Shown here piece after piece: positions 42,249 through 52,882 of a stretch of 64,000 nt of DNA; position 1 is the stretch's first letter, and every line of letters begins with the position of its first letter. Under the pieces are notes generated by a model. That model saw only the letters and a list, made by a program, of their open reading frames with translations. It was not told the origin of the DNA and searched no databases. Location of the stretch: NCBI GenBank assembly GCA_963787135.1, contig CAWBBW010000016.1, forward strand, positions 1 to 64,000. Reading direction: 5' to 3'. A program made the translations under genes and the position numbers. Source of the stretch: Roseiarcus sp963787135 (GTDB lineage Bacteria > Pseudomonadota > Alphaproteobacteria > Rhizobiales > Beijerinckiaceae).

Positions 42249-42252
<4 letters not shown>
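42031..42252 (-). CDS. Small conserved hypothetical protein between purL and bolA (73 aa)
   Basis: The ATG overlaps the purL stop codon, with AGGGGAAG upstream. The 73-residue protein starts MIPFVIVKTKAGFAYLRPEH and contains IVAVNATDSAECLILMTDGV, suggesting a small beta-rich fold. The acidic/basic tail ends DEAAAIIKERK. It sits between purL and bolA with its stop next to the bolA start. Function is unknown. Confidence 0.78.
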
Positions 42253-44489
<2,237 letters not shown>

Positions 44490-44539
44490 CCCGCCCCATA
44501 GCCGCCGGCGCGGTCAATCTCAAGCGGCCGCTGGCGCGG

Positions 44540-44644
44540 GGCAAGGAAAAGACAACTGGCCCCAAGGAAAACAAAGCCAGACACAAAGAAACGAAAACCG
44601 GGCGCAAGGAAATGAAAGTCAGTCGCAAGAAATCGAAACTATCC
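44540..44644. repeat. Five degenerate 21-bp tandem repeats upstream of purL
   Basis: Units begin at 44540, 44561, 44582, 44603 and 44624 with consensus close to CGCAAGGAAANGAAANCC. Read on the plus strand they would encode five heptads of xKExKxx type. They lie within the 329-base gap between purL and btaB; the rest of the gap (44645-44818) holds nothing recognisable. Confidence 0.7.
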
Positions 44645-44818
44645 AATCCAATATTATCAATGGGTTATACCGGAAAATCGGTCGCTCGCCTTCTCCGCCG
44701 CACCACCGCCCCGAACATGAACAACTAAACCACGGAATCGACCCGTTGTCAAGAGATTGTCGGTTTCACGGAAATGCGTGCGAGGGCTGACGGGGCCCTC
44801 AGCAAAACGCGTCACACC

Positions 44819-45475
44819 TCAAGGATCGCGGAGCGCAACCGCCAGCGTGGCGTAGCCGCGTCGCCATGACTCCGTCGCGGATGTCAGTCCGCGCGAAGCT
44901 GAGAGCTCGGCGAGCGTGTCCGCCAGATCGTCGCGTGGGCTGACGTCGAAGGCAGCTAGCCATCGGCGCAGCGCCGTTCCGAACGGGCGCGGGAGGCCCG
45001 AGCAGTCACCGAAATCAACGCAATGCAGCGAGCCGCCCGGCGCGACGAGGTCCAGCGCCCGGCGCAAAGCCTCTCGCCACGGGGGGATCATCGACAGGGC
45101 GTAGGAAATGAGCACGCGATCGAACTGCGGCTGACCGAATAGAGCCTGCGGGTCGAAGGCCGTCGCGTCCGCTTGCGCAATCGCAATGTGCGACGAGAGC
45201 CGGGCGCGGGCGATCGAGGCGGCGGCCACCGCAAGCATTTCGCGCGACACGTCGAGGCCGAAGAAGCGGGCCTGAGGATAGGCCGTCGCCGCCTTGATGA
45301 GATTACGCCCAGTGCCGCAGCCGATCTCGAGCACGGTATCGCCCGGCGCCGGCTTGAGGCGCGCAATCGCCTCGTCGCGGCCGGCCAGATAGTATTTGCG
45401 GCTCAGGTCATAGACATGGCGCTGATGCCGATACATCCGATCCATCAGCGCAGCGGCGTCGTCCATCTCACGCAC
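44819..45475 (-). CDS. btaB: Diacylglyceryl homoserine N-methyltransferase (betaine lipid)
   Basis: BtaB methylates diacylglyceryl homoserine three times to make the betaine lipid DGTS. The 218-residue class I methyltransferase contains RHVYDLSRKYYLAGRDEAIA, VLEIGCGTGRNLIKAA (SAM loop), FFGLDVSREML and ISYALSMIPPWREAL, all typical of bacterial BtaB. It overlaps the 3' end of btaA by eight bases, the normal operon order. Confidence 0.92.
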   Translation of the reverse strand: MREMDDAAALMDRMYRHQRHVYDLSRKYYLAGRDEAIARLKPAPGDTVLEIGCGTGRNLIKAATAYPQARFFGLDVSREMLAVAAASIARARLSSHIAIAQADATAFDPQALFGQPQFDRVLISYALSMIPPWREALRRALDLVAPGGSLHCVDFGDCSGLPRPFGTALRRWLAAFDVSPRDDLADTLAELSASRGLTSATESWRRGYATLAVALRDP

Positions 45476-46715
45476 CCTTCAGGACGTAGAGATGGAAGGC
45501 GCCGTAGATCGAGGAACGGTCCTGCAGGCCGAACTCGCGGCTCGCTTCCTCTTCATAGGTCCAGCGAGCAAGGAGCCCCTCGGGAAGGCGGCCCGGCAGA
45601 AGCCGCTCGTCGGCCGCGGTGCGGAAAATGACGCGCGCGCCAGGCCGGGCCGTGCGGGTGATCTCGGTCCAAAGCGAGGTCAGGTCGGCGTCATTCATCC
45701 AGTCCTGTGCGTCGAGCAACGCGTAGCGGTCGAAGCTCACCCGTGGCGAATCGCGCAGGATTTCGGTGAACGAGCGCTGGATATAGCGGACGCGATCGGA
45801 ACGGTTGCGCACCATCTCGAAATTGTCCTTCTGGAGATAGGGCGGCAAAGAGGGGTTCGGCCCTGGCGCGTAGCGGCGTCCGAACGCCTGCCAGGCGAAG
45901 TAGTTATCAGCGACATCGAATTCGCAGGCAAGCCGTTCAAGGCGCTGGCTCAGAACGTCGGCGATGCCTTTCGGCGAATCGGCGGCAAGAGCCTTGTATT
46001 GCGTGGGCGGAATGCCGAGGCCGTAGAGCGAAGCTGGCTGCTTCATCAGCCAGCGAACGAACGGCTTCTCGAAGATCGGCGCAAGCCGCTCCCGATAGAG
46101 GGCCCGCTGCTCCTCGATCGTCCTCGCCCGGAGAACGACCGAGGGATCGAGCCCGTGCAGGCGCGCCAGCGTATGGCCAGCGCCGACGCAATGGCCCAAG
46201 ACGCCATGGCGATAGACGTTGTGCGCGAATACGCCGATCCGCCGGCGGCCGAACGCCCTGCGCTGGTCCCAGTAGGCCCGCGTCGCGGGATCGAGCAGAG
46301 CGTGCAGGCGCTGATCATAGACGCCGATGTTGGCGCGGGCGTCCGCGCGGCCGAAGAAACGAAAGAAGGTCTCGTGGTCGGGCAGATTCTGCAACGCACA
46401 GATTTTGAGCCGCCCGAGCGCAATCTGCGCGCCGTTGAGATCAACCGCGGTGACGCCCGCGGGATCCGCGGTCAGATACGAGAGCACATTGCATCCGCCC
46501 GAGGCGATCGCGATTACCTGGCAGCCGGGGCCTATCTCTAGCGCCTTCATGTCGACGACCGGGTCTTCCCAGATTTGCGGATAGACCAGCTTCGAGAAGG
46601 CGAGGGTGAACATGCGCTCGAGCAGGCCCGCCCGGGAGAGCGGCCTCGCCCGATGAACGGCCGCCTTGAGACCGGCGTCGGTCGTCTTCCGCACTGCGTC
46701 GGTCGAATGCCTCAC
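45468..46715 (-). CDS. btaA: SAM:diacylglycerol 3-amino-3-carboxypropyltransferase (betaine lipid)
   Basis: BtaA transfers the aminocarboxypropyl group of SAM to diacylglycerol, forming diacylglyceryl homoserine. The 415-residue protein has KLVYPQIWEDPVVDMKAL, ASGGCNVLSYLT, AVDLNGAQIALGRLK and PPYLQKDNFEMVR, matching known BtaA. The GTG at 46715 with GGGGAA upstream gives the family's normal length. Together with btaB it replaces phospholipids by DGTS, typically under phosphate starvation; a Pho-box-like site lies 45 bases upstream. Confidence 0.93.
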   Translation of the reverse strand: MRHSTDAVRKTTDAGLKAAVHRARPLSRAGLLERMFTLAFSKLVYPQIWEDPVVDMKALEIGPGCQVIAIASGGCNVLSYLTADPAGVTAVDLNGAQIALGRLKICALQNLPDHETFFRFFGRADARANIGVYDQRLHALLDPATRAYWDQRRAFGRRRIGVFAHNVYRHGVLGHCVGAGHTLARLHGLDPSVVLRARTIEEQRALYRERLAPIFEKPFVRWLMKQPASLYGLGIPPTQYKALAADSPKGIADVLSQRLERLACEFDVADNYFAWQAFGRRYAPGPNPSLPPYLQKDNFEMVRNRSDRVRYIQRSFTEILRDSPRVSFDRYALLDAQDWMNDADLTSLWTEITRTARPGARVIFRTAADERLLPGRLPEGLLARWTYEEEASREFGLQDRSSIYGAFHLYVLKGA

Positions 46716-46760
46716 GGGCGTTCCCCGGTTGGATATGCGGGCGGGCGCTAGATGAGTCGC

Positions 46761-46778
46761 ATGACGCCGGCGTGACGG
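46761..46778 (-). promoter_or_regulatory. Pho-box-like site upstream of btaAB
   Basis: The minus strand reads CCGTCACGCCGGCGTCAT: two seven-base elements eleven bases apart, as in the PhoB consensus CTGTCAT-N4-CTGTCAT. By eye 10 of 14 consensus positions match. It ends 45 bases before the btaA start. Betaine-lipid genes are known PhoB targets in rhizobia and Rhodobacter. Confidence 0.5.
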
Positions 46779-47105
46779 GTCCGTCCCGTGGGATGGATCG
46801 GACGCAGTCCGACGCGAGAATCGTGATTCAGGCAAAAAGGCAAAAAAAGCGGACCGGCTGGGAGGGGGCCCGCCGATCCGCTAGCCTTCGTAAGATGTCT
46901 TCGGCCCGTCGTGGCGCTCGGGGGCTGGGGGGCAAGAAAACCGAGCAACCGCGAACCGATCTCACGCGGCAGAGACAAAATATGGCCGAGCCTTGCGGCG
47001 CGCGCTTGACCACAAGCTGGCCGAACTAAGGCATTACTTAAACTTTTTTTGACCGGGCCTAGCTATTCGCCTCGCAGCGTATCCGGTTTGCCCTCAGACT
47101 TGCAA
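46779..47105. other. Intergenic region between btaA and the D,D-carboxypeptidase tail, no gene seen
   Basis: No convincing gene or RNA was found. A T7 run occurs at about 47044-47050. Weak open frames on the plus strand lack ribosome-binding sites and coding character. Confidence 0.4.
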
Positions 47106-47307
47106 TCAATTGCTGGTCGTCGATTTCACGTCCTTCTTCAATGCATTGACTTTATCGACTTTTGCGTCCTTACCGCTCGCGGCAATGGCTGCCTTGGCGC
47201 CGGCCGGCTTCTTGAGCGATTTGCCCTCGAGCGCCGCGTTTCTAACTGGCTTGGCCCCATGGGCAAGCGGCGGCGTGCGCACGGCATGCTTGAGGACTGT
47301 AGGCGCG
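47106..47307 (-). other. Probable frameshifted C-terminal tail of the D,D-carboxypeptidase
   Basis: In the shifted minus-strand frame the sequence encodes a Lys/Ala-rich tail including LKHAVRTPPLAHGAKPVRNA and KKPAGAKAAIAASGKDAKVD, ending KKDVKSTTSN. A separate small gene starting at 47339 is possible, but the ATG has no clear ribosome-binding site and lies inside the carboxypeptidase. Confidence 0.55.
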
Positions 47308-48522
47308 TCAGTTTCCTGACCGTTCGCTGAACTCGTCATTATCCGATGCGGTCTCCTTGTCGCCGACATAGGCCTTGGCGTCGGCCGGCAGCGCGGCGGT
47401 ATCCGATTTTGTTGAGCGAGCAGCGAGGACCGGGCCGTTCCAGCCGGCAACCGGACCTATGAAAACCGGCACGGGATCGAAGTGCGGCCGTTCGTCGGAA
47501 AGCTGTGTGTGAGTCGGCTCGCCGCCCCCAGTCAAAATGGAGACCACAGAGACGATTGCGCCCCCGCGGCCGCCTGCGACCATACTCTGCTCGGGCTGCG
47601 AGGCGCCTTCCTCCTCGGCGGCCGCGAGCGCTGCGGCGCTGCGGTGCAGGCAGATATTGGAGTTGGTCGCGATCCTCGAGCCCGCGTCGGGCAGCGCGTC
47701 GAGAGACCCGCTCCCGCCGCCCATCGCGAAGCCTCGATCGAACAGATCCGCAGCCTCCTGATTGCGGATCTTCGCGGTCGGCGAGCCCAGCACGACGACG
47801 AGCAGATGGCGTCCGTAGTGGTTGGCGCTCGCGACGACGTTGAAGCCGGCCGGACAAGTGAAGCCGGTCTTCATGCCGTCCGCGCCAGGGTAGCGGCCGA
47901 TGAGCCCGTTGTGGTTGGTGATGATCTGATTGCCGAGCTGCAGCTCCCCAATTCCGAAAAGATCGGCGTGTTCGGGGAATTCGCGCAGGAGGGCGCGGGC
48001 GATCATCGCCATGTCCCGCGCCGAGGACACGTGATCAGGATTGTGCAACCCGTTTGGATTGACGAAATGCAATTCGTGCAGCCCGAGGCGCTGTCCAGCC
48101 GCATTCATTTCATCGGCGAAAGACTCGACCGAGCCCGAGACTCCTTCGGCGACCGTGATCGCAAGGTCGTTGGGCGATTTGACCATCAGCATCTTCAGCG
48201 CGTTGTCGAGCGTCACTTCCGTGCCTGGGCGAAAGCCCATTTTCGAGGGCGGCGCACGAGCCGCGCGGGCGGACACGACGAGCGGCGTGTCCATGGTGAG
48301 CTTGCCGCTGCGCACGGCATCGAGCGCGACATAGACGGTCATCAGCTTGGTGAGCGAAGCGGGATACCAGACCTCGGTGGCGTCGCTCTGCATCAACACC
48401 TGGCCGCTGTCGGCGTCGGCCACGAGATAGGGCGCGGCCGACACAGATGTCGCCCAAAGCGCGAGCGATGCGGCGAGGCCGGCCGCAGCGCTGCGACCGA
48501 GTGACCATACGCCAAATGGCAT
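47308..48522 (-). CDS. D-alanyl-D-alanine carboxypeptidase (S11 family), C-terminus altered by a likely frameshift
   Basis: The 404-residue reading has a signal peptide (about 1-29, ending VSAAP), then the penicillin-binding motifs SLTK (SxxK, about residue 56), SPN in MVKSPNDLAITVAEG and KTG in DGMKTGFT. It trims D-Ala from peptidoglycan stems in the periplasm. After about residue 280 follows a long low-complexity tail. At 47329-47334 (plus strand GAACTC), removal of one base keeps the frame open for about 70 further residues (to 47106), so the natural protein is probably about 471 residues. Confidence 0.9.
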   Translation of the reverse strand: MPFGVWSLGRSAAAGLAASLALWATSVSAAPYLVADADSGQVLMQSDATEVWYPASLTKLMTVYVALDAVRSGKLTMDTPLVVSARAARAPPSKMGFRPGTEVTLDNALKMLMVKSPNDLAITVAEGVSGSVESFADEMNAAGQRLGLHELHFVNPNGLHNPDHVSSARDMAMIARALLREFPEHADLFGIGELQLGNQIITNHNGLIGRYPGADGMKTGFTCPAGFNVVASANHYGRHLLVVVLGSPTAKIRNQEAADLFDRGFAMGGGSGSLDALPDAGSRIATNSNICLHRSAAALAAAEEEGASQPEQSMVAGGRGGAIVSVVSILTGGGEPTHTQLSDERPHFDPVPVFIGPVAGWNGPVLAARSTKSDTAALPADAKAYVGDKETASDNDEFSERSGN

Positions 48523-48645
48523 GATTGCGCTCCCTCGACGCCCGACGGATCGCTGTCCTAGAGGAAAAACGCGAGAATCTCAAGTTTCGAGCCCGGCTCC
48601 GAGCCGGAGCCGGCGCCGTATGGGAGGCGAGGACTCCCTTCCTTG

Positions 48646-48673
48646 AAGCCTCTCTCCCTCGGTCGAGAGGCTT
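48646..48673. promoter_or_regulatory. Inverted repeat upstream of the shikimate dehydrogenase-like gene
   Basis: Nine-base perfect arms AAGCCTCTC and GAGAGGCTT enclose a ten-base centre in the 239-base divergent region, 88 bases before the start at 48762. It is an operator or hairpin candidate; no regulator gene is adjacent. Confidence 0.4.
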
Positions 48674-48761
48674 TGGATGGTCACATGGAGCTGTCGATGC
48701 CATTAATGCTATATTCGACCGCGATGAGGGGCGGTCAGCTGCGACTTTGGGACGCACCGCG

Positions 48762-49595
48762 ATGTTGAACGGCAACACCAAGATCATCGCGCACATCGGC
48801 TATCCCACCACGACGTTCAAGTCGCCGATGATCTACAATCCCTGGTTCGACGCGCGCGCAATCAACGCCGCCGTCATTCCGCTCGGCGTCAAGAGCGAGG
48901 ACTTTGGTCGCGCCTTTCCGGAGATCTGTCGCTTCACTAATTTCCACGGCGCGCTCATCACCATGCCGCACAAGGTCTCAGTCATCGCTCTTCTCGACGA
49001 GGTCTCGACCGCGGTGAAGGTCGCGGGCTCGTGCAACGCGGTGGGCCGGGACAGCGACGGTCGACTGATCGGCGACATGTTCGACGGCGAAGGATTCGTC
49101 CGCGGCGTTGCGCGCCACGGGGGTTCGCTGCGCGGCAAGAGGCTTCTGGTTGTCGGCGCGGGTGGAGTGGGCTCCGCGATCGCGGCCTCGTCGGCGGCGG
49201 CAGGCGCCTCCGAAGTAGCGCTTTATGACGTCAACGCCTCATCGACAGACGCTCTGGCGAACCAACTCAGGCAGAGCTATCCGAACCTCACGGTCGCGGT
49301 CGGGTCGAACGATCCCAGCGGATTCGACGTGGTCGTCAACGCGACGCCGCTCGGCATGTATGCCGGCGACCCCATGCCGCTCGATGTGTCGCGGTTGTCG
49401 CCCTCGACCTACGTCGCCGAGGTCGTGATGAGGCAAGAGACGACCGCGTTTCTAGCCGCAGCTGAGGCTCGCGGTTGCGCGGTCCAGGTCGGCATCGATA
49501 TGCTGTTCGAACAGATACCCGCCTATCTCGAGTTCTTCGGCTTCCCGGCGCCAACTCAGGAGGAGCTGAGAGCGGTAGCCCGGGTCGATTACTAA
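48762..49595 (+). CDS. Shikimate/quinate 5-dehydrogenase-like protein
   Basis: The 277-residue protein has the AroE fold: IGYPTTTFKSPMIYNPWFDA at the N-terminus, NFHGALITMPHKVSVIALLD with the catalytic Lys, then KRLLVVGAGGVGSAIAASSA (NAD(P) loop) and VVNATPLGMYAGDPMPLD. IGYPTTTFKSP replaces the IGxPxxHSxSP of biosynthetic AroE, which suggests a catabolic paralogue. ATG at 48762 gives the standard N-terminus. With the downstream MHS transporter it could feed hydroaromatic acids towards protocatechuate, the substrate of the following lig operon. Confidence 0.83.
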   Translation: MLNGNTKIIAHIGYPTTTFKSPMIYNPWFDARAINAAVIPLGVKSEDFGRAFPEICRFTNFHGALITMPHKVSVIALLDEVSTAVKVAGSCNAVGRDSDGRLIGDMFDGEGFVRGVARHGGSLRGKRLLVVGAGGVGSAIAASSAAAGASEVALYDVNASSTDALANQLRQSYPNLTVAVGSNDPSGFDVVVNATPLGMYAGDPMPLDVSRLSPSTYVAEVVMRQETTAFLAAAEARGCAVQVGIDMLFEQIPAYLEFFGFPAPTQEELRAVARVDY

Positions 49596-49628
49596 GAACG
49601 GTCAAAAAAACAAGACAGGGAGGAATGA

Positions 49629-51020
49629 ATGACCGCCGCAATCGCGCACGAACCGCAAGGTCGTCATCAGAGCAAGGTCGCGGCCGCGAGCGGCTGGATC
49701 GGCTCGGCGCTCGAATATTATGACTTCTTCATTTACGCGACTGCGGCCTCGCTCGTCTTTCCGCAAATCTTCTTCGCCTCCGGCAACCCCAAGACCGCGA
49801 TCGTCGCGTCCCTGGCGACCTATGGCGTGGGCTACGTCGCCCGGCCCGTCGGGGCATTCGTGCTCGGCCACTGGGGCGACACACACGGGCGCAAGAACGT
49901 GCTGTTGATTTGCCTCGTCCTGATGGGCCTCTCGACGACCGCGGTCGGTTTGCTTCCGACCTATCAGCAGGTAGGGATCTTGGCGCCGGTTCTTCTGGTG
50001 GTCCTGCGCCTCATCCAGGGTTTCGCGGTCGCTGGGGAGATTTCGGGCGCGAGCTCAATGATCCTCGAGCACGCTCCATTCGGACGGCGCGGCTATTTCG
50101 CAAGCTTCACCCTGCAAGGCGTGCAGGCCGGGCAAATTCTGGCCGCGGCGGTCTTTCTGCCCTTGACATACGCGCTGTCGAATGAGGCCTTTCTCTCATG
50201 GGGATGGCGCGTGCCGTTCCTGCTCAGCGTTCTCGTCCTGGTTGCAGGCTATATTATCCGGCGCGAGGTCGAGGAGACGCCCGCCTTCGCCGAAGAGCAA
50301 GCGCATCGCGACGTGCCGAAGTCGCCAGTCGTGGACGCCTTGACCAACCATTGGCCGGACATGCTGCGGGTCATCTGCATGGCGCTGATGAACGTCATAC
50401 CGGTGGTGGCGACCATCTTCGGCGCCGCTTACGCCGTGCAGCCCGCCTACGGCGTTGGAATGGACAAAACCATCTACCTGTGGATTCCAGTCATCGGCAA
50501 TATCGTAGCCGTCGTCGTGATTCCGTTCGTCGGCAACCTCTCGGACAGGATCGGCCGCCGAATGCCGATCATTGTCGGCTCGCTGCTGGCGGGCCTCATG
50601 AGCTTCGCTTATCTCTACGCGATCAGCATCAGGAACGTGCCGCTTGCGTTCGTCTTCTCGATCCTGATGTGGGGCATCGTCTATCAAGGGTACAACGCAG
50701 TCTATCCGAGCTTCTATCCCGAGCTTTTCCCGACGCGCGCGAGGGTCTCGGGAATGGCGATTGCCCAGAATATCGGTACGATGCTCACGGCCTTGTTGCC
50801 GGCGCTGTTCGCGACGGTCGCGCCCCCGGGCTCGCAAAATGTGCCGCTGACGGTTGGAGCGCTCGCCTTCGGCATCACAGCCATCGCATCGATTGCCGCC
50901 TGGAGCGCGCGCGAGACGTTCCGCGTCCATCTCAACGATCTGGGCGAGCCCGGCGCGCCAGCCGTCGAAAAGGCCGAGTACGATCGGCTGCGTCGGCAGA
51001 GCCTGGCGGCTGCGGGCTAG
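49629..51020 (+). CDS. MFS transporter, metabolite:H+ symporter (MHS/ShiA-like) family
   Basis: The 463-residue protein has about twelve membrane segments, SALEYYDFFIYATAASLVFP near the start, GYVARPVGAFVLGHWGDTHG (MHS signature loop) and RLIQGFAVAGEISGASSMIL. MHS members import shikimate, alpha-ketoglutarate, protocatechuate and related acids. Position next to the shikimate dehydrogenase-like gene and opposite ligC suggests uptake of a hydroaromatic or aromatic acid. AGGGAGGAATGA precedes the ATG. Its stop overlaps the convergent ligC stop by four bases. Confidence 0.9.
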   Translation: MTAAIAHEPQGRHQSKVAAASGWIGSALEYYDFFIYATAASLVFPQIFFASGNPKTAIVASLATYGVGYVARPVGAFVLGHWGDTHGRKNVLLICLVLMGLSTTAVGLLPTYQQVGILAPVLLVVLRLIQGFAVAGEISGASSMILEHAPFGRRGYFASFTLQGVQAGQILAAAVFLPLTYALSNEAFLSWGWRVPFLLSVLVLVAGYIIRREVEETPAFAEEQAHRDVPKSPVVDALTNHWPDMLRVICMALMNVIPVVATIFGAAYAVQPAYGVGMDKTIYLWIPVIGNIVAVVVIPFVGNLSDRIGRRMPIIVGSLLAGLMSFAYLYAISIRNVPLAFVFSILMWGIVYQGYNAVYPSFYPELFPTRARVSGMAIAQNIGTMLTALLPALFATVAPPGSQNVPLTVGALAFGITAIASIAAWSARETFRVHLNDLGEPGAPAVEKAEYDRLRRQSLAAAG

Positions 51021-51970
51021 GATAACTGCCTTTCGAGGGCGTCGAGCACGCGGTAGCAAGGCAGCACCTGGGCGACGCTGGAGTTGGGCTCGCGGCCCTC
51101 CCGGATGGCCGCGAAGAATTCGCGGTCCTGCAACTCGATGCCGTTCATCGAGACGTCGACCTTGCTGACGTCGATCTTTTCGTCCTTGCCGGTGAAGAGG
51201 TCGTCGTAGCGGGCGATATAGGTCGCGCTGTCGCCGATATAACGGAAGAAAGTGCCGAGGGGTCCGTCGTTGTTGAACGAGAGCGACAGGGTGCAGATCG
51301 CGTCGTTGGCCGCCTTCAATTGAATGCTCATGTCCATCGCGATGCCGAGCGTCGGGTGGATCGGCCCCTGCAAAGCGTTGGCCTTGACGATCGGCGATCC
51401 GCACTGCCAGGCGAAGAGGTCGACGGTGTGCGCCGCATGGTGCCACAGTAGGTGATCGGTCCACGAGCGGGCCTGACCGAGCGCGTTCATGTTGGTGCGG
51501 CGGAAGAAATAGGTCTGTACGTCCATTTGGTAGACGCGAAACGCACCGGCCAAAATTTTCTTGTGGACAAACTGGTGGCTCGGATTGAAGCGGCGGGTGT
51601 GACCGGCCATCGTGACGAGCCCGGTTCGCTTCTGCATGGCGAGGACGGACTCGGCGTCCTTCAAACTGTCGGCAAGCGGAATCTCCACCTGGACGTGCTT
51701 GCCCGCTTCCAAGCATTGGATCGCCTGCGCCGCGTGCATCTGGGTCGGCGTCGCGAGAATGACGGCGTCGAGGCCGGGCAGTTTGAGGCTGTCGGCGAGG
51801 TCCGTCGTCACGTGAGCGACGCCATATTTGGCCGCGGCCTCTCTCGTCTTGTCGAGCTCGCGGCCGACGAGCGAAACCACCTCGACCCCGTCGATCAGCT
51901 TGATGCCGTCGAGATGCTTGAGGCCGAAAGCCCCGGCGCCCGCCAGCGCGACCTTGATGGAAGATGGCAT
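51017..51970 (-). CDS. ligC: 4-carboxy-2-hydroxymuconate-6-semialdehyde dehydrogenase
   Basis: LigC oxidises the ring-opened product of protocatechuate, as its hemiacetal, to 2-pyrone-4,6-dicarboxylate (EC 1.1.1.312). The 317-residue Gfo/Idh/MocA-type protein has KVALAGAGAFGLKHLDGI (NADP loop), HVQVEIPLADSLKDAESVL, MAGHTRRFNPSHQFVH and DHLLWHHAAHTVDLFAWQ. Length matches LigC of Sphingobium. GAGGGGCAGGGA precedes the ATG. It is the last gene of the ligJKIABC operon. Confidence 0.93.
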   Translation of the reverse strand: MPSSIKVALAGAGAFGLKHLDGIKLIDGVEVVSLVGRELDKTREAAAKYGVAHVTTDLADSLKLPGLDAVILATPTQMHAAQAIQCLEAGKHVQVEIPLADSLKDAESVLAMQKRTGLVTMAGHTRRFNPSHQFVHKKILAGAFRVYQMDVQTYFFRRTNMNALGQARSWTDHLLWHHAAHTVDLFAWQCGSPIVKANALQGPIHPTLGIAMDMSIQLKAANDAICTLSLSFNNDGPLGTFFRYIGDSATYIARYDDLFTGKDEKIDVSKVDVSMNGIELQDREFFAAIREGREPNSSVAQVLPCYRVLDALERQLS

Positions 51971-51983
51971 TCCCTGCCCCTCT

Positions 51984-52847
51984 TTACGCCGCGTTTTCGA
52001 GTATGAGATGGCCAACCGCAGTGTTGGACGCGGGAACATGGTAGAACCGGTGCACCACTTTCGGCCTCGGCCCGCCGGCGGCATCCGCCATCGCGCCGCG
52101 GGCGATCAGCCACATGACGAGTTCGATGCCCTCCGAACCCGCCTCGCGGACGTATTCGATGTTCGGCATTTGCGCGAGGCCCTTCGGATCGTCGATCAGC
52201 CGATCGAGGAACCTGTTGTCCCACTCCCTGTTGATCAGGCCGGCGCGGGGACCCTGGAGCTGATGGCTCATGCCGCCGGTGCCCCAGATATGGACGTTGA
52301 GATCCTCGGGGTAGCTCTCGATCGCCTTGCGGATCGCCTGGCCGAGGGCGAAGCAGCGCGCCCCCGAAGGCACCGGGTGCTGCACGACGTTGACGGCGAA
52401 CGGGATGATCTTGCACGGCCACTCGTCGACCTCGCCGAAAACGCAGCTCAGCGGCACTGTGAGGCCGTGGTCGACGTCGATCTCGTTGACCATGGTCAGG
52501 TCGAAATCCTGCTGGATCACCTCCGAGGCGATATGGGAGGCAAGCTCAGGATGGCCGATAACCTTCGGCACTGGCCGCGCGCCGTAGCCTTCGTCCGCGG
52601 GGTTGAATTCCGGGCCGGTCATGATCGCGAAGGTCGGGATCATCTGCAGAGAGAAGGCGGTGGCGTGATCGTTGTAGACGAGGAAGATCACGTCGGGCTT
52701 GTGCGTCTTCACCCATTTCTTGTCGAAGTCGTATCCGTCGAAGACCGGCTTCCAGTAGTCCTCCTTCGTCTTGCCCAGGTCGAAGGCCGCGCCGACGGCG
52801 GGAATGTGCGAGGTGAAGAGCGAGGCGGTGATGCGGGCCATGTTCAA
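51984..52847 (-). CDS. ligB: Protocatechuate 4,5-dioxygenase beta subunit
   Basis: LigB is the catalytic, Fe(II)-binding subunit of the class III extradiol dioxygenase that cleaves protocatechuate (EC 1.13.11.8). The 287-residue protein has SLFTSHIPAVG, LVYNDHATAF, EIDVDHGLTVPLSCVF and GTGGMSHQLQGPRAGLINRE, conserved in LigB. It follows ligA by 35 bases and precedes ligC. Confidence 0.95.
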   Translation of the reverse strand: MNMARITASLFTSHIPAVGAAFDLGKTKEDYWKPVFDGYDFDKKWVKTHKPDVIFLVYNDHATAFSLQMIPTFAIMTGPEFNPADEGYGARPVPKVIGHPELASHIASEVIQQDFDLTMVNEIDVDHGLTVPLSCVFGEVDEWPCKIIPFAVNVVQHPVPSGARCFALGQAIRKAIESYPEDLNVHIWGTGGMSHQLQGPRAGLINREWDNRFLDRLIDDPKGLAQMPNIEYVREAGSEGIELVMWLIARGAMADAAGGPRPKVVHRFYHVPASNTAVGHLILENAA

Positions 52848-52882
52848 AAAGTCCTTCCTCGGGAAATGTCGGCAGACCGTCG

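Noticed and set aside
46772..47029. Plus-strand open frame of 85 codons downstream of the btaA promoter
   Set aside because: Arg-rich composition typical of a random GC-rich frame, no ribosome-binding site, no recognisable domain.
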